This document shows positions 12,600 to 26,434 of a stretch of DNA of 64,000 nt, in pieces. Origin of the DNA: Trichoplusia ni (Eukaryota > Arthropoda > Insecta > Lepidoptera > Noctuidae). The stretch lies in contig NC_039501.1 in assembly GCF_003590095.1 (NCBI RefSeq), positions 3,565,673 to 3,629,672 of the forward strand. The letters are read 5' to 3'. Every line of letters starts with the position of its first letter. Position 1 is the first letter of the stretch. The notes beneath the pieces were generated by a model. The model was not told the DNA's origin. It saw only the letters and a program-made list of their open reading frames with translations, and searched no databases. A program made the translations under genes and the position numbers.

Positions 12600-14090
12600 T
12601 AGAAAGTTATATTATTAGCCTATTTATTTCTCAATACTGGGCCACAGGCCTCTTTGCATATTCAGGAAGATTTGAGCACTGATCACTGATCACGCCTTTT
12701 CCGTTAAGAATTAGTCCAGAAACATTTGGTCACAAATACATTAAAATGTAATTTCAAAATATGAAAACATTTCCAAAAATAATACAAAACTCAACAAACG
12801 CAAATAGTAGAAAACATATGTCAAACAAAACTCGAACCCACGACTACAGGATCACCGCACCAATCACTTCAAACCCCATTTATCAATACCAAATCGATTT
12901 AAAAAAAAAACTCATTTCTACCACTAAATGACTGGGTTGGTGGCACTACCACCATCCCACTTCATCCTCCCACTTCCTGTTAATAGCTACGATTATATAT
13001 TCCAATTTATTTAATTCTGTTATAACACTCGCTCCAAAATTAAATGATTCATTATAAAATGGTGCAACTTGATTTATGCCCTGTGGAATTACAACCAATT
13101 ATTAGGGAAGGTTTTTGTCGATTCGTAGTCCAGGAGCAAGGATGTAGGTCGGTTAATTATCTTTTAATAATGGAAAACGTTTTATTATTAATATTTAAAT
13201 TAAAATATTGTCAAACTATTCTATTTGAATACCCTCGTCTTATATTAAAAGAAAATAAAATTTGTTAGATTAATCTGAAAAAGTGAATTGGCAAATCGGT
13301 GTCAGATACAAATAAAATTAAAATCTATATAAATTAATGAAAGTAAAAGAAACAGGTCATAAATTAAGTCAAGTAACTCAAACATCAATTCTGCAACAAA
13401 ATATACAAGAATTCCCATCACCAACAATCAATAAAAAATCTTTTCTTAAAAAACCAACTGATCCGAAACAAATTCAAAACAATCGTAGGAAACAAAAACC
13501 AAAACCCCGATTAATTTGAATAATGAAATATTCAGAAAGCTTAACTCAATCTCTTGAAGTCAGACAATAGATATTGTGGAAGCAGGACAGCGCATTACAT
13601 TGCATAAAGCGGCATCTCTTTTCCACCACTACAAATCTTTCTTTGACAGTTGCTGGTAGGCCCCTGATAATACGCGCTCGAGTTACCGAGCTCCTAGACT
13701 CACTAATGGCCTATTTAAACGTAAAACGTTCGTGAATATCAATGTTACGTTAATATTAAACTTTCTGATGGCTTCAGCTATAAACTATTTAAATAAATGT
13801 TTATAAAGTTAAAAGAAAACAAAAAGGTATCTTAATATGGTTAAGTTCAAAGATATTAATTTCGTTTTGAATGATATTCGATTTAGATTAAAGTCTGTTC
13901 AGGTTAATAAATTTATAACTGGGAGATAATATTATAAGGAGACAATGGCGACATATTATTATGTATGATACGATGAAGTGACACCATGATCATCTTAACC
14001 TTAACTTATTTTCATACTTTCTTCTTTTCACAATAAAAAAGGTCTACATGATGATGTCCATATACAGCATATCGCCAATCCTAAAGTATT
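12600..14090. other. No gene seen
   Basis: A degraded LINE tail at about 12620-12665, a tRNA-like SINE trace at 12825-12890, and a dispersed repeat at 13555-13700 whose relatives lie at 14380-14520 and 45110-45360. Confidence 0.45.
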
Positions 14091-14093
14091 TTG

Positions 14094-14296
14094 ACTGCAC
14101 GGATAGCCCAGTGGTTGAGGTCATCACGCCAAAACCCACTGTGCGCAACGTGTCGCGGGTTCGATCCCCGCGTATCACAAGCATTTGTGTGATCCACGAA
14201 TGCTTGTTCTGAGTCTGGGTGTCCTTGTGCATCTGAATTGTATATTTGTGAAACATCCCGCGACACAAGGATTAAATTCCTTAGTGCGGGAGTCGT
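14094..14296 (+). mobile_element. tRNA-derived SINE (family with 'gcgacacaaggatt' end)
   Basis: The tRNA-like head has GCCCAGTGGTTGAGG and GGGTTCGATCCCCGC. The body has TGTTCTGAGTCTGGGTGTC and the end CCCGCGACACAAGGATTAAA. This is the best copy of the family here. Confidence 0.8.
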
Positions 14297-14739
14297 TTAA
14301 AAAAAAAATTGTGTCTGTATTATCATAAGTCTTTATAAAATAAATATTAGAAAACCAATTTCTTATAACATTCAGGACCACGCCAATCAAACGTTAAAGC
14401 GAGACAACGCACTACACAGCTTATAGTGGCCTCTCCTTTCCTCAATAGCAATCTATACTTTAACAGGCAATAGTAGGATTCTCCCTTTTTCCCCACAATT
14501 CATGACTCTCGGCTACAGAATAATATTTTTGTAAGGTTCACCTCTGAGCTTGGTATGAATTATGTAGTTACGTTCAAATATTATACCATTGTTTTATATT
14601 GAAAGGGATTGGATTCTCGCAAAGAAAAGAGAAATAAATTTGAGATATTTTTTGTATAACAGTACAATAATTATCGACTAGCTAGAAAATGTTTTACACG
14701 GTGATGTGAAATGTCTTCTTTTTATCCTGGCCTTTGATC

Positions 14740-15068
14740 CTAGAATTTTTCCAACGGCATATGTTTGGTCAGCTTGGAGTTTAACCAGTACATGCAAGTA
14801 CTAGTGTTTTACATCTGACCTCCTCAACCAAGTTACTAGGGCAACACGGTACCCCTTAGTCAGACTGGTTGTCAGATTCTCTAGCTTCTGACTACCCGTA
14901 ATGACTGCCAAAGATGTGTAAATAACAGCCGGGATAACGAATTTTATGTGCCTTTCGAAAACACGGAGAAAGTCATTATGACATAGATGGTCACCCGTCC
15001 ACGGACCGACCGTAGCAAGTGTAACTTGACTTGTGATCGATCAACCAGAGCAGTTGAACTCTAGCCGA
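14740..15068 (-). mobile_element. 5S-derived SINE, older copy
   Basis: Reading the minus strand, the head has GATCGATCACAAGTCAAG and GTGGACGGGTGACC, followed by the same body as the 49-kb and 52-kb copies but with many substitutions. Confidence 0.75.
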
Positions 15069-15106
15069 GCTGATGTAAAATAATTATGTGATACTTTTAT
15101 AATTGA

Positions 15107-15310
15107 CTAGCTGTTGCCCGCGACTTCGTCCGTTTGGTTCTTTGCTACTATTAGTCGCAGCGTGATTGTATATAGTCTAATACCTTCCTCGATGAATGGT
15201 CTATTCAATAAAAAATAAGGTAATAAAAGAATTTTTCAATTTCAACTAGTAGTTCCTGAGATTAGCGCGTTCAAACAAACAAGCTCTTCAGCTTTATATA
15301 TTAGTATAGA
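15107..15310 (-). mobile_element. Non-autonomous Helitron (LEP1-like), internally deleted
   Basis: Both ends are present (CTAG at the left, TTAGTATAGA at the right), but part of the middle found in other copies is missing. Confidence 0.75.
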
Positions 15311-15667
15311 TTCATATTTTGTATCATATTTAGAGCAGATCAAGATAATTTGATTTTATCTAATTAATTTGTTTCTAGATTCAACTTGACAATGACAAAA
15401 GCAGAATGACAGCTACGTGTAACTTTTTAAAATAGTATTCTTTTAGAATACAAATTGTTTAAAGTAATAGCAGTTATAAATGTCTCACAGCTGGGCAAAT
15501 GTTTCTCATTTAATACCTAAAAAAGGAATATTTAAGACTTTGATCTAGATAGATTAGACTTTTAAGATAATACAAGTAAGCAAAAGAAGGGACAGACAGA
15601 CAAGCTTACGTCTTTCTTTCTAAAAATAATTTACGAGTTACTTACATCGACATAACCATTCCTAAGT

Positions 15668-15800
15668 TATTATGGAAGTCCGGTTCGTCTAGTGGTGACT
15701 GCCCTGAGACGGGCTCTGACTGCCATACCAGAGGTCGTTGATTCGATCACCACCCAAGTCAACCGTTTGTATAATGAACACGATCATTTGTTCTACAATA
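15668..15800 (+). mobile_element. tRNA-derived SINE of another family
   Basis: CCGGTTCGTCTAGTGGTGAC and GTTGATTCGATCACCACC serve as A and B boxes. The rest, with GTTTGTATAATGAACACGATC, differs from the other SINEs in the window. Confidence 0.6.
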
Positions 15801-16242
15801 CATAATTAGAAATATACAAGTATGTCACAATAGGTACACTTACTCCGTACGTAATCGTAATAAGGTCTACGCAGTATGAGACTAGATGGCGTTGTCTGAA
15901 AGTTGTGGAACATTAAAATATTCTACACAAACAGAAAAAGTCCTAATCCGGCCTCACCTTTTACAGTAATAAATACGCCTTTTAATTAAGTGTAAACTAC
16001 ACCTATTTAAGTTCACAAAACTAATAATTCCTTCAAAGTAATTTATATGAAAACTTTTTTTGCAAATGGCTGCCGAGACAGATTTTCTTTATAACGTTTA
16101 CCACGATTTCTTATTAAAACTTACTGTAAGTAACGGCGTTTTATAGGATTTATTTAAGCTCATTAAACGTAACGTAACGATTCTAATTTAACGAATTAAA
16201 ATAATTGGAACATTGATCAGTTGTTGAGTTTTATCAATTATA

Positions 16243-16494
16243 CTAGCTGTTGCCCGCGACTTCGTCCCCGTGGGTAGATGATATAAGTTATGATTTATAC
16301 CTGCCTTATTTTTTTCACATTTTTCTTTGTATCTTCGCTCCTATTAGTCGCAGCGTGATGGTTTATACCCTAAAGCCTTCTTCGATGAATGGTCCATTCA
16401 ACAGAAAAGAATTTTTCAATTTGGACCAGTAGTTCCTGAGATTAGCGCGTTCAAACAAACAAACAAACTCTTCAGCTTTGTATATTAGTATAGA
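16243..16494 (-). mobile_element. Non-autonomous Helitron (LEP1-like)
   Basis: Inverted copy with CTAGCTGTTGCCCGCGAC at the left and TTAGTATAGA at the right. Very close in sequence to the copies at 34440 and 47471. Confidence 0.8.
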
Positions 16495-16599
16495 ATAGAT
16501 ATTATTATGGATATGTAGTCTGTTGAAGTAGTTAAGCATGCGCTTAGAGTAACAGCATATTTTATATATATAAAACATAAACAACTGCCGCATTAAGGA

Positions 16600-16736
16600 A
16601 TTTGAAAATTAAATCCCTGTCTGGCGGGTGTTTACAAACACTTCAGTCACATGAAAAGACACCCAGTCTCAGGCCAAGCATACGTAGATAACACAATTGC
16701 TTGTCCTACGCGGGGATCAAACTTGCTACAGTTACG
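16600..16736 (-). mobile_element. tRNA-derived SINE, minus strand
   Basis: The plus strand shows the complement of the usual parts: GACACCCAGTCTCAG, then CGCGGGGATCAAAC from box B. Same family as 14094. Confidence 0.55.
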
Positions 16737-17730
16737 TAACACATTACGTTTCGTTACCTATGACGTAAACCTTCTTAAGGGATAACTAAACGACACTACA
16801 AGAAAGTCAAAATGGCGTCACGTTATTGTACCATTATGTTTTTATTTACTTTTTGTTTTTTTTTTAAATATAGGTATACGATAATTGAAATATTATGATA
16901 AATGTATATAACTTTTAACTTAATTGCCATCTTACAAAAGCAGTTTTACTTAAATCGCGTGTGACAGTGATACGCACTCTTTTTTTAATGTGAAATACAC
17001 TTTTCGAACTTGTAAGATTACATAATTATTCGCGAATTTTCAAATATATCCTCAAAAATATATATCTATCCCTATATAAAAGGAAAATAAGACCAAATAC
17101 ATACAATTTAAAGTTTAAAATACATAAACGCAACCGCATCGGCCATTACCTGAGTATTTAAACTACCTCACGTAGATAAGCGAACGGCGTTGTAATTAGA
17201 AACAGTAAAGTTTCTCTAGATCTAATGATAACTGCCTTTAAAATTGCTTCTTGAATCGTACCGAATTAGGCCGTTTTTGTAAGGGTTGGATGTCTATACA
17301 ATACTTAACAATTAGTGGTTTTTATATCGCTTGTCTAAATTAACCTTAAAAAATAATGGTCAAGTGCGAGTTGTTTTTGAGATTGAAGGTTCGGTACTTA
17401 TAAGCTATCGATATGAAATTTATTAACCCTCAAAGTTATGTGTTGTTTACGTAATCGCGATTTTTATTTTCGTATTTCTGTGGTAATTTCAACTGTCTCG
17501 CAATCACGGTTCATGTGATACAACCTGGTGACAGATTTACGGGCTGATAGCGGAGAAAATCTAAAAACAGGTTTCTGTTCTTTTTTAATAAGTTTTTCAC
17601 GATTACTTTACAAAATTTTGAGTTTAGGATACGTCCGCCGATAACGCCAGAAAACCATATAAATAGGCATATTATGATAAAATAAGCGAACCTAGATAAT
17701 AGATATTTTGGAGAGTTATTAGTTTTCTAA

Positions 17731-18031
17731 TCTATACTAATAATATTATAAAGAGGAAATATTTGATTGTTTGACACGAATAGGCTTCGAAACTACTTGA
17801 CCGATTTGAAAAATTGTTTCACTGTTGAGAAGCTACATTATCCCCGCTGAACATAGGCTATAATTTATTACGAAAAATATTAGGGTTCCGTAAGAGAATT
17901 GCGATAATGTAACCAAAGGTGTAAAATCGGAATCCTATTTCTGCGTACGCTGCTAATACTATTGATAATAAAACAAAACGATATGCTATGAGTTTGCTTA
18001 CCACGCGGACGAAGTCGCGGGCAACTGCTTG
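17731..18031 (+). mobile_element. Diverged Helitron-like element
   Basis: Starts TCTATACTAATAATATTATA and ends GGGCAACTGCTTG. The last four bases depart from the CTRR rule, so the end is mutated. Confidence 0.65.
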
Positions 18032-18036
18032 TTATT

Positions 18037-18079
18037 AATACAAAAAAAAACCTCAATCTTAAAGGTTTTTTTTTGTATT
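18037..18079. repeat. Short palindrome
   Basis: Perfect 17-bp arms, AATACAAAAAAAAACCT and its complement, around a 9-base loop, just downstream of the Helitron-like element ending at 18031. Confidence 0.6.
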
Positions 18080-19077
18080 TTTTAAAGGGATCGAAGGTTT
18101 TGTGTCGGGGGCTGTATTCTTATTTACCAATTTAAAAAAAATGAATAACTTATATTGTCGCATTATAAACATGAATAAGTAATATTTTTTGTATAACTTG
18201 CAACCAAATCGTCTGATAGTCCACAGTTTACAAAATCACGCTAGATTTTAACTATTACTTTGCCCGCGGTTAAACAACTTTTAAATTAATGTGACTTGTT
18301 TGTTTCCAGTGCTCTTTGCATTTAATAATTGCATCACGTGGTATAAAATGTGGCTTCTGCATATTATTTGATGGTTAAATTTTGTAGTTTAAATACCTGT
18401 ACTTTAACTATTATTGTTAATGTAAAGGTGGTGTTAAAATGCTGAGTATTATTGATGAGTTACAATTGTTGATATTATTTTGAAAAAATTGATATTTTTT
18501 TATTGTTTTTTTGGTAGCGTTTATTCATATTATTCGTTTACCTAAGTATTCCGAATAAGCTAATTGAGAAGAAACAATTTTATTTAATAATCAAAATCCA
18601 CGATCATACATCTCAATTATACATAACTTGTGAAAAAACCAACTATTAAGGGTAATGAGATACGGCTTGGTGACAGATAGACAGACGACCAGACATCGCT
18701 GCCTCAATAATAAGATTCCCTTTCTTAAAACCGAAATAAAACCAAAAAAAAATATCAACCTTTTGCTCCTTAGTAAAACTGTCAGTCTTATCATAAATTC
18801 TAGATCTAAAACATAAGCACTATAACACCCTAACTAATATAAAGTGATAAAATTTCGTGCATGTTTAATAGCTTATACAGTACTAAAAGTTCGTTCGAAA
18901 TTCATTCAGCGTTTTACGAGATACATAAATCTATTTATTTTACGACTTGTATTTCATAACTCTCTTTACAACTCGCCGAAGTAATATTTAATATGGATAT
19001 AAACCTTTACATGCCAATTTTAGTGTTATAATAATTAGCCGTAGATTTTATTAAATGATAGATCTTCTTATATATTA

Positions 19078-19391
19078 CTAGCCTGTTGCCCGCGACTTCG
19101 TCCGCGTGGTTAGAAGATGTAAGTTAGGAATTTTTGAACGAAAGCCCTCGAAGATAAATATTTTTCCCCATTTTTGCCACATTTTCCATTTTATCTTCGC
19201 TCCTATTAGTTGCAGCGCGATGTTATATATGTTGGGCGATGTCTTATGTATGTTATATAGACTAAAACCTTCTTCGATGAATGGAATATTGAACACAAAA
19301 AGATTTTTTCAATTTGATCCTGTAGCTCCTGAGGTTAGCGCGTTCAAAAAAACAAACAAACAATCTCTTTCGCTTTATATATTAGTATAGA
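19078..19391 (-). mobile_element. Non-autonomous Helitron (LEP1-like)
   Basis: Inverted copy with CTAG at 19078-19081. It is longer than its relatives because it keeps a segment beginning GGAATTTTTGAACGAAAGCC. Confidence 0.75.
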
Positions 19392-20330
19392 TACGTATGA
19401 CGATGTAAAGAACTTAGTTTAAATACACACTTGAATGATTTGCATTTACATTTTATTTATATTTTTTTATTAATTTTTGTATGAACTTTAATGAAAACAA
19501 TACTTGTATACTATTCGGTTTACTGCAACATTTTTATATTTTTGTAAAATAAAAGTATCCGAAGTTACTTCTTATTTCATCAACTACCTGCCAATAAAAG
19601 TCTCGTCAAAATCATTCCAGCCATTTTAGAGATCAGCCGGAACAAACAGACAAACGGACAAACAATGATTCAAAAGAAATGTTAGTTTTTTGTATTTTAT
19701 TTATATTCACATGCATGTAGTAAAAAACGGTTACAATTTTACATAAAGACACCCATTTTATCTATATGTAAAGATTTAAATACTGTTAGTGACCACAGTG
19801 CTATAGCTAATTAAAATGCAATTAATACTAATAACTGGACTATAGTATAAACCCCTTAATTCTCCTATAAGGGCGGGTTTTTATCTTTTCGCTTGTTATT
19901 AACCCTTTGGGATTAAGTGGTTAATAACTAGATGATGTTTTCGGGATTTCCTTGTTAATGTTTTAACGGTTAACATTTTACTTGGGCTTAAGGGTTGCGC
20001 TACGTCCGCGTCGATTTATTGCGAGTTAACTAACTTAGGTTAATTTATGTGGTTTAGTTTTTGTTGTCAGTGTTTTTTTTTTTGTTATTGTGTTGTGAAG
20101 GGGTGGGTTATGGAGTACTATGCGTTTAGTTTATAAATGTGTTAATGGCGTTTTGTTTTTAGCTAAAAATACTTGTGCTTAATGGAAATATTGTGTGAAT
20201 CTATCTGACGTATTTTGTGGAAGTAATACTGAAGTAAAAAAAAGCAAATATGTCAAAAAGTTGAAATTGAAATTATATTCCTAAAAAATGACTTAGACCT
20301 GTTAGACTATGAAGTCTTACATGTCTCAGA
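19392..20330. other. No gene seen
   Basis: AT-rich spacer without recognised features. Confidence 0.5.
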
Positions 20331-20339
20331 TATTTTGAT

Positions 20340-20545
20340 AATTTTCCCCCCACTGCTGGGCCTAGGCCTCCCCTTTCTCGGGCCAATTTCTACTGTCTTG
20401 TGCCCGCCTCATCCAGAATCGACCCGAGACCTTTACTATGTCATTAACCCATCTTGCTTCCGGACGACCGACGCATCTTTTGCCTTGTCTTGGCCACCAT
20501 CCTGTCACCGCCTTAGTCCACCTGCCAGGTGTAAGTCAGGGTAAG
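20340..20545 (-). pseudogene. LINE ORF2 C-terminus, minus strand
   Basis: Minus-strand translation gives GKRCVGRPEARWVNDI then NWPEKGEA and an early stop, clearly the same family as 27247. Confidence 0.7.
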
Positions 20546-21380
20546 TCACTTCTTCTGGCCAAGTGGCCTGCAATGTTAGACTTTTCTATTCTTAACTATT
20601 CTAAATATATTTGTTACTTCTAATAATATAACCTTGCTTATACTGGCTTACACTTACAAAACTGGCGATATACGATCAGTCGGTCGGCTCACTTTGATCT
20701 TAGTTTTTAAAAGTTTAATTTCATACTTGCTTTCCGCGACTTCAAATATTGTTTTATCTGAACGGGCCTACACTATTGTATTTATATTGATATTTATAAA
20801 TTGTAACCGTTCTACTAGGGAGTATTTGTGACATGTCTTCCCTCGAACCAAAAGCACTCGTAGTCAGTGAAGTTTCAAAACTAAGTGCTGTCCAATGTAA
20901 TCTGTCCTTCAAAGTAAAGTATTTCTTTATATCTCAATCGAATAAATGTCATCTGAAACATACTAACATTTTCCAAGTAATTCTTAAGATCACATACCAA
21001 AACCCTAACATTACCAGCAACATCGTTAAAAGGTAAACGAAAATTAAACATAATTACAGTTACGCCAGAGCATGGGTGACGCGGAATTTGCATACAGATA
21101 GGGAAAATAATATTCTCTTTGTATTTATTACGCCTTCACTTATTTTGTACAGAGCATGTAGGTACGTTTTTGTTTTTCTTGAGTTGTTTTTAGGTTTCCC
21201 TTATGTTTTGTGGAAAGGGTGTCTTTGTAATGTCTTATAGGTGTTGTTGCAATTTAATTTAACACTTAGGTACTTACCTATGTGAGTTAAAATGATGATA
21301 TTTAATTAAAGCTGCTTTAGCTTGTCAAGATGTTATATTATGATAAAGTATAATGATCATCGTATAAGATATCTTAAGCC

Positions 21381-21760
21381 TTGTGTTGTGGCAGCGGGAT
21401 AGTCCGAAAGAGTTACCGTAGTCCCGGTACACGAAGGGCAAAGGATGGTGGGTGGATTTTAGTCAGTAGAAGTCTGAAACTTAATTGGGCTCAACCCAAA
21501 GCAGATTTGATGATTCCCCATCCGAAAAAAAGTCGAGACGAGATATACGGGAGTATTTGTCTTCTGTTTGTAGGATCGTCAACCGGGGCCACATTACAGC
21601 GGGTTTCGTCCCCGCAGGAAACGAAGAGGGACGACGCACTTTACACGTCGGCTTCCAAAACGCGAAACAAAGCCATCGGGCTGTTAAGCCGACCGCACGG
21701 TCAGTGCTAGATGAGTTGCTATGCATTGCCATGCACTGACCAAATGCTGCCGAGACGAGA
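21381..21760 (+). repeat. GC-richer repeat-derived block
   Basis: It contains GATGGTGGGTGGATTTTAGTC and the AGTCTGAAACTTAATTG region, matching moth LINE 3' UTR-type repeats related to the 8.5-kb family. Two overlapping frames of 109 and 84 codons on the plus strand have no recognisable protein. Confidence 0.4.
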
Positions 21761-24700
21761 GAATAAAACTACCCAGTTTCTCAAAATAATCTAAGAAAGT
21801 TTTAACTGTCTAGCTGTAACAGTTCACTAAATGACGGACAGACAGACCCTCAGACACAGTTTTTTATCACCGTTTTACCCTTAAGATACAGCACCTTAAA
21901 CGTAGAAGAAGGACAACACCTTTACATTAAGTGGTAGCACTGGATAAGTCCCCAACATAAATAAAGACTCTTTGCACCACCAATAACAATTTACCAGCTC
22001 AAAATGCTAAAACAGACATACCACCAATCGCTTTATAAAAGTATAACAAAGAAGGAACAGCAAGGCTTGCATTATGTATCGGTACGGAGAAAGACGATTC
22101 TCTTGATGTTTGAGCAGCAAACATCTTGCATGAAGTGCCAGCAAAGACATTACTTCGTAGTATTCGAAAGACAGTTTCACAATACATAGTTAAACCAAAT
22201 CAGGTTGAACTCAGTTTAAAGTTAAAGGGAAAGGCAAAGTTTTTGGTTTATAGGATTTGAGAAAGAGAATATGTATTTAGAAATGTATAAGTATGTTTTT
22301 CTGTTGTCTATAATTATATTATTACAAGGTATGCGTAGTTTCAGACTAGATGGCGTTATGTGAAAGTTTTGGAATATTATAATCGTTATTATTATGCATT
22401 TTAAAGGTATAGCATTTGAATTCTTTACGTGTAACCTTCTAACCTCGTGACAATTGGTCTAATTGGGACTCTTAAATCTGTCATTCCTGACTTAGCACGG
22501 TAATATTGCCGTCGCCTTCCCAAATAAAGTAGTTTGAATTGAATATGTAATCTCAAGTAAAGAAAGTTTTATAAACGCTGATTTTGTGATGAACTAAACT
22601 CAGCAAAGAAATTAGAATTTAACATAATAGAACAAAGTAAATTGTTCAAAAAAAGACTCAGCTCAAGATTGTAACCTAGTTTAAATGCAACTAACCGCGA
22701 TCAAACGCTACTGTACAATCCAACCTAGACTGACTATCTGACTATAGTGGTCCTGTACTTTGGAACTTCACGTCTTTTACAAAAGGACGCCAGTTCAAAG
22801 GGACCGGTGCACTTTAATCCGTATGACACTTTTTGAAAATTAAACTTGTGGGTTTGTATCTAGTTACGATCCATCTTAACCGAAATTAAAAAGAGTCTAA
22901 ATTAGAAATTGTTGGACGTGTTTCAAATAACCAGTCGAATGCGGGTCGGACTTGCGAAACTGAGGGTTTCGAAAAAATAGGCCAACGATAAAAAAATCGA
23001 TTGAGTGAGGCAGCGTAGTGATCTATGCTCAAATCTTCCCTATATGAGAACAGACCTATGCCCAGCAAGGATTATATTCTGAATGATAATTTAAAGTTCA
23101 ATATTTGTAATTAATATGACAAAACCTTTCTCATATAGAGTAAAACAGTTTACATTTGCAACAAAAAAATATATAACTAACATAAACAAAACAATTAAAT
23201 AATATATCCACTAACCTACAATTTAAAAAAATCCTTTTGAACACAACTGCAATTACACCCAGTACCAAAACACGAAAACAAACCCTTACACTTCCGTACC
23301 CGACCGTACCAGCCGAACAAACACATCCTAGTCGGTGCACTTGTGTCAACAACTGTACATAGTGTACATGCACATATGTATAGTTATGCGTAGGAACAGT
23401 ACGTTTGTTGACAAATCTTCCGTCTATTGTCTGTAAACAAGTTTGTTACGATCGCTGTACAGTCGCAGAATACTGATTTTAAAGTTAGGGTTGGTTATAA
23501 AATTAAAGGATAAAGTCTGAATATATTATCTTAAAAATTATATATTGTTAGTATCTTAGTTATTATCTTAAAGATAGAACATTATAAGTTTAATTGTAAA
23601 ATTGTTAGGTTAATAAAATTAAGTCATTACGCCCACAGACAAACTGTGCAAACAGTTTTGTGGGGTTTATACAACGTAAATAAGTATAATGTAAACAGTT
23701 TAATAAATAATAAATAAAAAATATAGATTTGGGGTTGACTAGGTATAAAAAGGAAGAATCTGTCTAGCGTAAGTTATAACAAAAATTGTGGAGATTCATT
23801 CATTTTGTTCTTACACGATTTTGTTGGTGTCGCTTTCATCGATATTCTGTCATTTCTGATATTTGGAATCCACCAAGAGAAAACTTACAAATCGTGCATA
23901 TACCATTGATAAAGTTACATTGGTAGGTACTTTGCCAGTGTTGGCATCAAATCTGCACTTTGTCCATGCAAATCCATACATAGAACCGCAAGACTACCAC
24001 GACTGCATTGTAATTGTAATACACCTTGATAATTTTATCAGTTTTATGATTACAGTAAAAAAAATATGCATTTGTCACAAATAAAATAAAATAACAATGG
24101 ATTTTCCACCAACAATTATTTTCTAAAAAAATACAAATGTCTGTTAACTATAAAAATATATGGAGATGTACTCTAAATATTGTATCTGGAAAATTTCATT
24201 GGTTACACACAGTACAGACAGGGAATACGTAATTGCGAGTGTCGACTGCATAGCTTTTACTATTCCCATTTTGTGTGTATCTATAGGTACTTTTGAATGT
24301 AGAGAGATGGGTGTAAATATTTTATGGTGTTTCGTACGACTCTAAGTTTGATTTTTTTATGATCACAAAAGACCAAAGTTTTCCCCCACTTGGTATTTTA
24401 TTATAGCTTAGTGTGTCTAGCTATAGCACCATACCTCCTAAACGGGTGAGTCGATTTGGACGAAGTTTCTATATTTGAGGTTTTGTTCTTAGACCTAATT
24501 TAACAAAATTAATTGATTTCACAAATTAAATAAGTATTGTATGTCAATTGTGTATTTTTTTTCTTTATATAACCCTGTCCATCCCAGTGTAGCGCAAAAG
24601 CCTCCCTTCGATATCTCCACTCCTTCCTGTCTATTGCAGGAGCAACCAAACATTAAGTTATTAAAATGGGTGGAAGGATCCGCCCATTTTTGTAACTTAT

Positions 24701-25018
24701 AAATAATAAAACAAAACTTCCCAAAAAACAACTTAAAAATAGACAGATATCTTCCAAACCACCCTAGCCAGATAAGGGGATATGTGGAGGACCAACAGCA
24801 CCGATAGCCGACACAAGCCAAGCCTGAAGTGGACACAGTCTTGAGGGTGCACAAACAGAATGCGCAACGTTCCAGTATATATATTGTCAGTAGAAAAATG
24901 TACAGTGGCAGGTACTATTCTTTCAACTGATTACAGAAAGTAGGAAGTTATCAATAGGGGTAATAGGCTATAGGGCACTTGGAAAAACTGTATTATTCTT
25001 TGTATGGTGATGTAGTAA
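21761..25018. other. No gene seen
   Basis: Includes a repeat near 22330-22400 (ACTAGATGGCGTTATGTGAAAG) shared with 15868-15925, and a minus-strand 111-codon frame at 24519-24854 without known motifs. Confidence 0.4.
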
Positions 25019-25080
25019 AATAAAATCTCGTGTGACGTCACTTACCAGTACGAATTTTACAAGCAAGTGATGTGAATAGT
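25019..25080 (+). repeat. Dispersed repeat with TGACGTCA core, copy 2
   Basis: TCTCGTGTGACGTCACTTAC, then CAGTACG and AAGCAAGTGATG. Confidence 0.6.
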
Positions 25081-25179
25081 GATACTGCGTTAAATTTCAT
25101 CATCATAAGTGCGTTTGATCCTTCTAGCTTTTTAGTGATTTGATAATATGACTATACGTATTTAATAGTTTTACGTTTA

Positions 25180-25270
25180 CCACCCAGGGTGGTTCCATAC
25201 GGCCCAGATTAGAGAATCGTGGAAGGATTTGGGGTAGGCCTTTGCCCAGCAGTGGTACACAGTGGGATAG
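25180..25270 (+). pseudogene. LINE ORF2 end, plus strand
   Basis: Encodes the AFAQQW motif near 25236 with an in-frame stop just before it, followed by the CACAGTGGGATAG end. Confidence 0.5.
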
Positions 25271-26396
25271 AGAACTAAATAGTTTTTTTAAATCATGTAC
25301 ACAATTCTTTTGTATTGTATCATGTTTATCACCTCAGAACTTTGGACTGGACGATTTTGCTATTTTTTTTTACGTAACAAGAAATAGCTCTAATTAGGCC
25401 CCATGACAATTTCCAAAATTAGTTTTTCATAAGCCTAGTTTATACAAAATCCTCAATATCACGAGTTAGACTCCTACATTTAAGGCTTTATTCTCAAAAT
25501 GGAAGTGAATTTTGTCGTAGGCAACAGATTTATAAAGAATGTACAAATACAGTGTCGCTTTCAATTCGAAAGCACCTTTGTACGACGATTCTAAGTACTG
25601 ACTAAAGTGAATAATCGTTTCGTGGAATGAGACCAGCTTTTTTGTAGAATTGACGGTAATTATTGTACTTGTTGTATAATTTTCTTTTAGGGTCAAGTGA
25701 TAAGATTTAATATGGTATTTGACTAATATAATCCGTTTATTTCTATAGGTAAATTTTTGGATACGTGATTATTGCAACATAAATCAATAAAAAAAAAATT
25801 AAAACGTTTTGTTCGCAATATGTATTCAACTGGCAAAAGATAAACAAATTGGTGGACCACCAACAAATTTTTGACCGTAACAACCTTTGCTTACTCTCGA
25901 TCTTTCTCTTAATTGTTGTTTTAATGGGCATGCGATAGAGCCTAGTCCCTAACTGACAGTGGATAGAAGAAGTAGAGTGAAACCTCAGTTTTTTCATTGT
26001 TACCATTTTTGATGCGGAACCCAATAAAACAACCATAACACCTCATATTCCTTTTCCTTATAACATTTCTGGCTAAGAATATACGCTTACGGCATTATTC
26101 ATGTAATCCGTCAAGGTATCGCACAATCGGACAGTCGGAGAGAGTGCCGCGGACAAAGACGGTACGAAATGGAATTTTCAAGTAGAAGCACTTGTGCGCG
26201 CGGTTGTACCTCAGATGGATCGCTCGGTTGTTGTAAAGTGTCGGTTTATAACTCGGAAGGAACTCATTTTTATAAGGAGGAGGAAGGAGGTTGGAATAGA
26301 AGGTGCTTGCTGTCAAAATAAAGGTGTATAGAAAAAACTTTACTTATTGTTTGATTAGTAATTATTAATTGTTTTATATAAAATGGAAGAAGAGTA

Positions 26397-26434
26397 GGGA
26401 GGCCTTTGCCCAGCAGTGGGACATTCCAGGCTAG
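26397..26434 (+). pseudogene. LINE ORF2 end, plus strand
   Basis: Encodes REAFAQQWDIPG then TAG. Upstream homology is not visible. Confidence 0.55.

Noticed and set aside
14094..14170. tRNA-like sequence with good A and B boxes.
   Set aside because: It lacks a complete cloverleaf and is followed by the SINE body shared with other copies, so it is not a tRNA gene. The same applies to 1726-1799 and 15668-15745.
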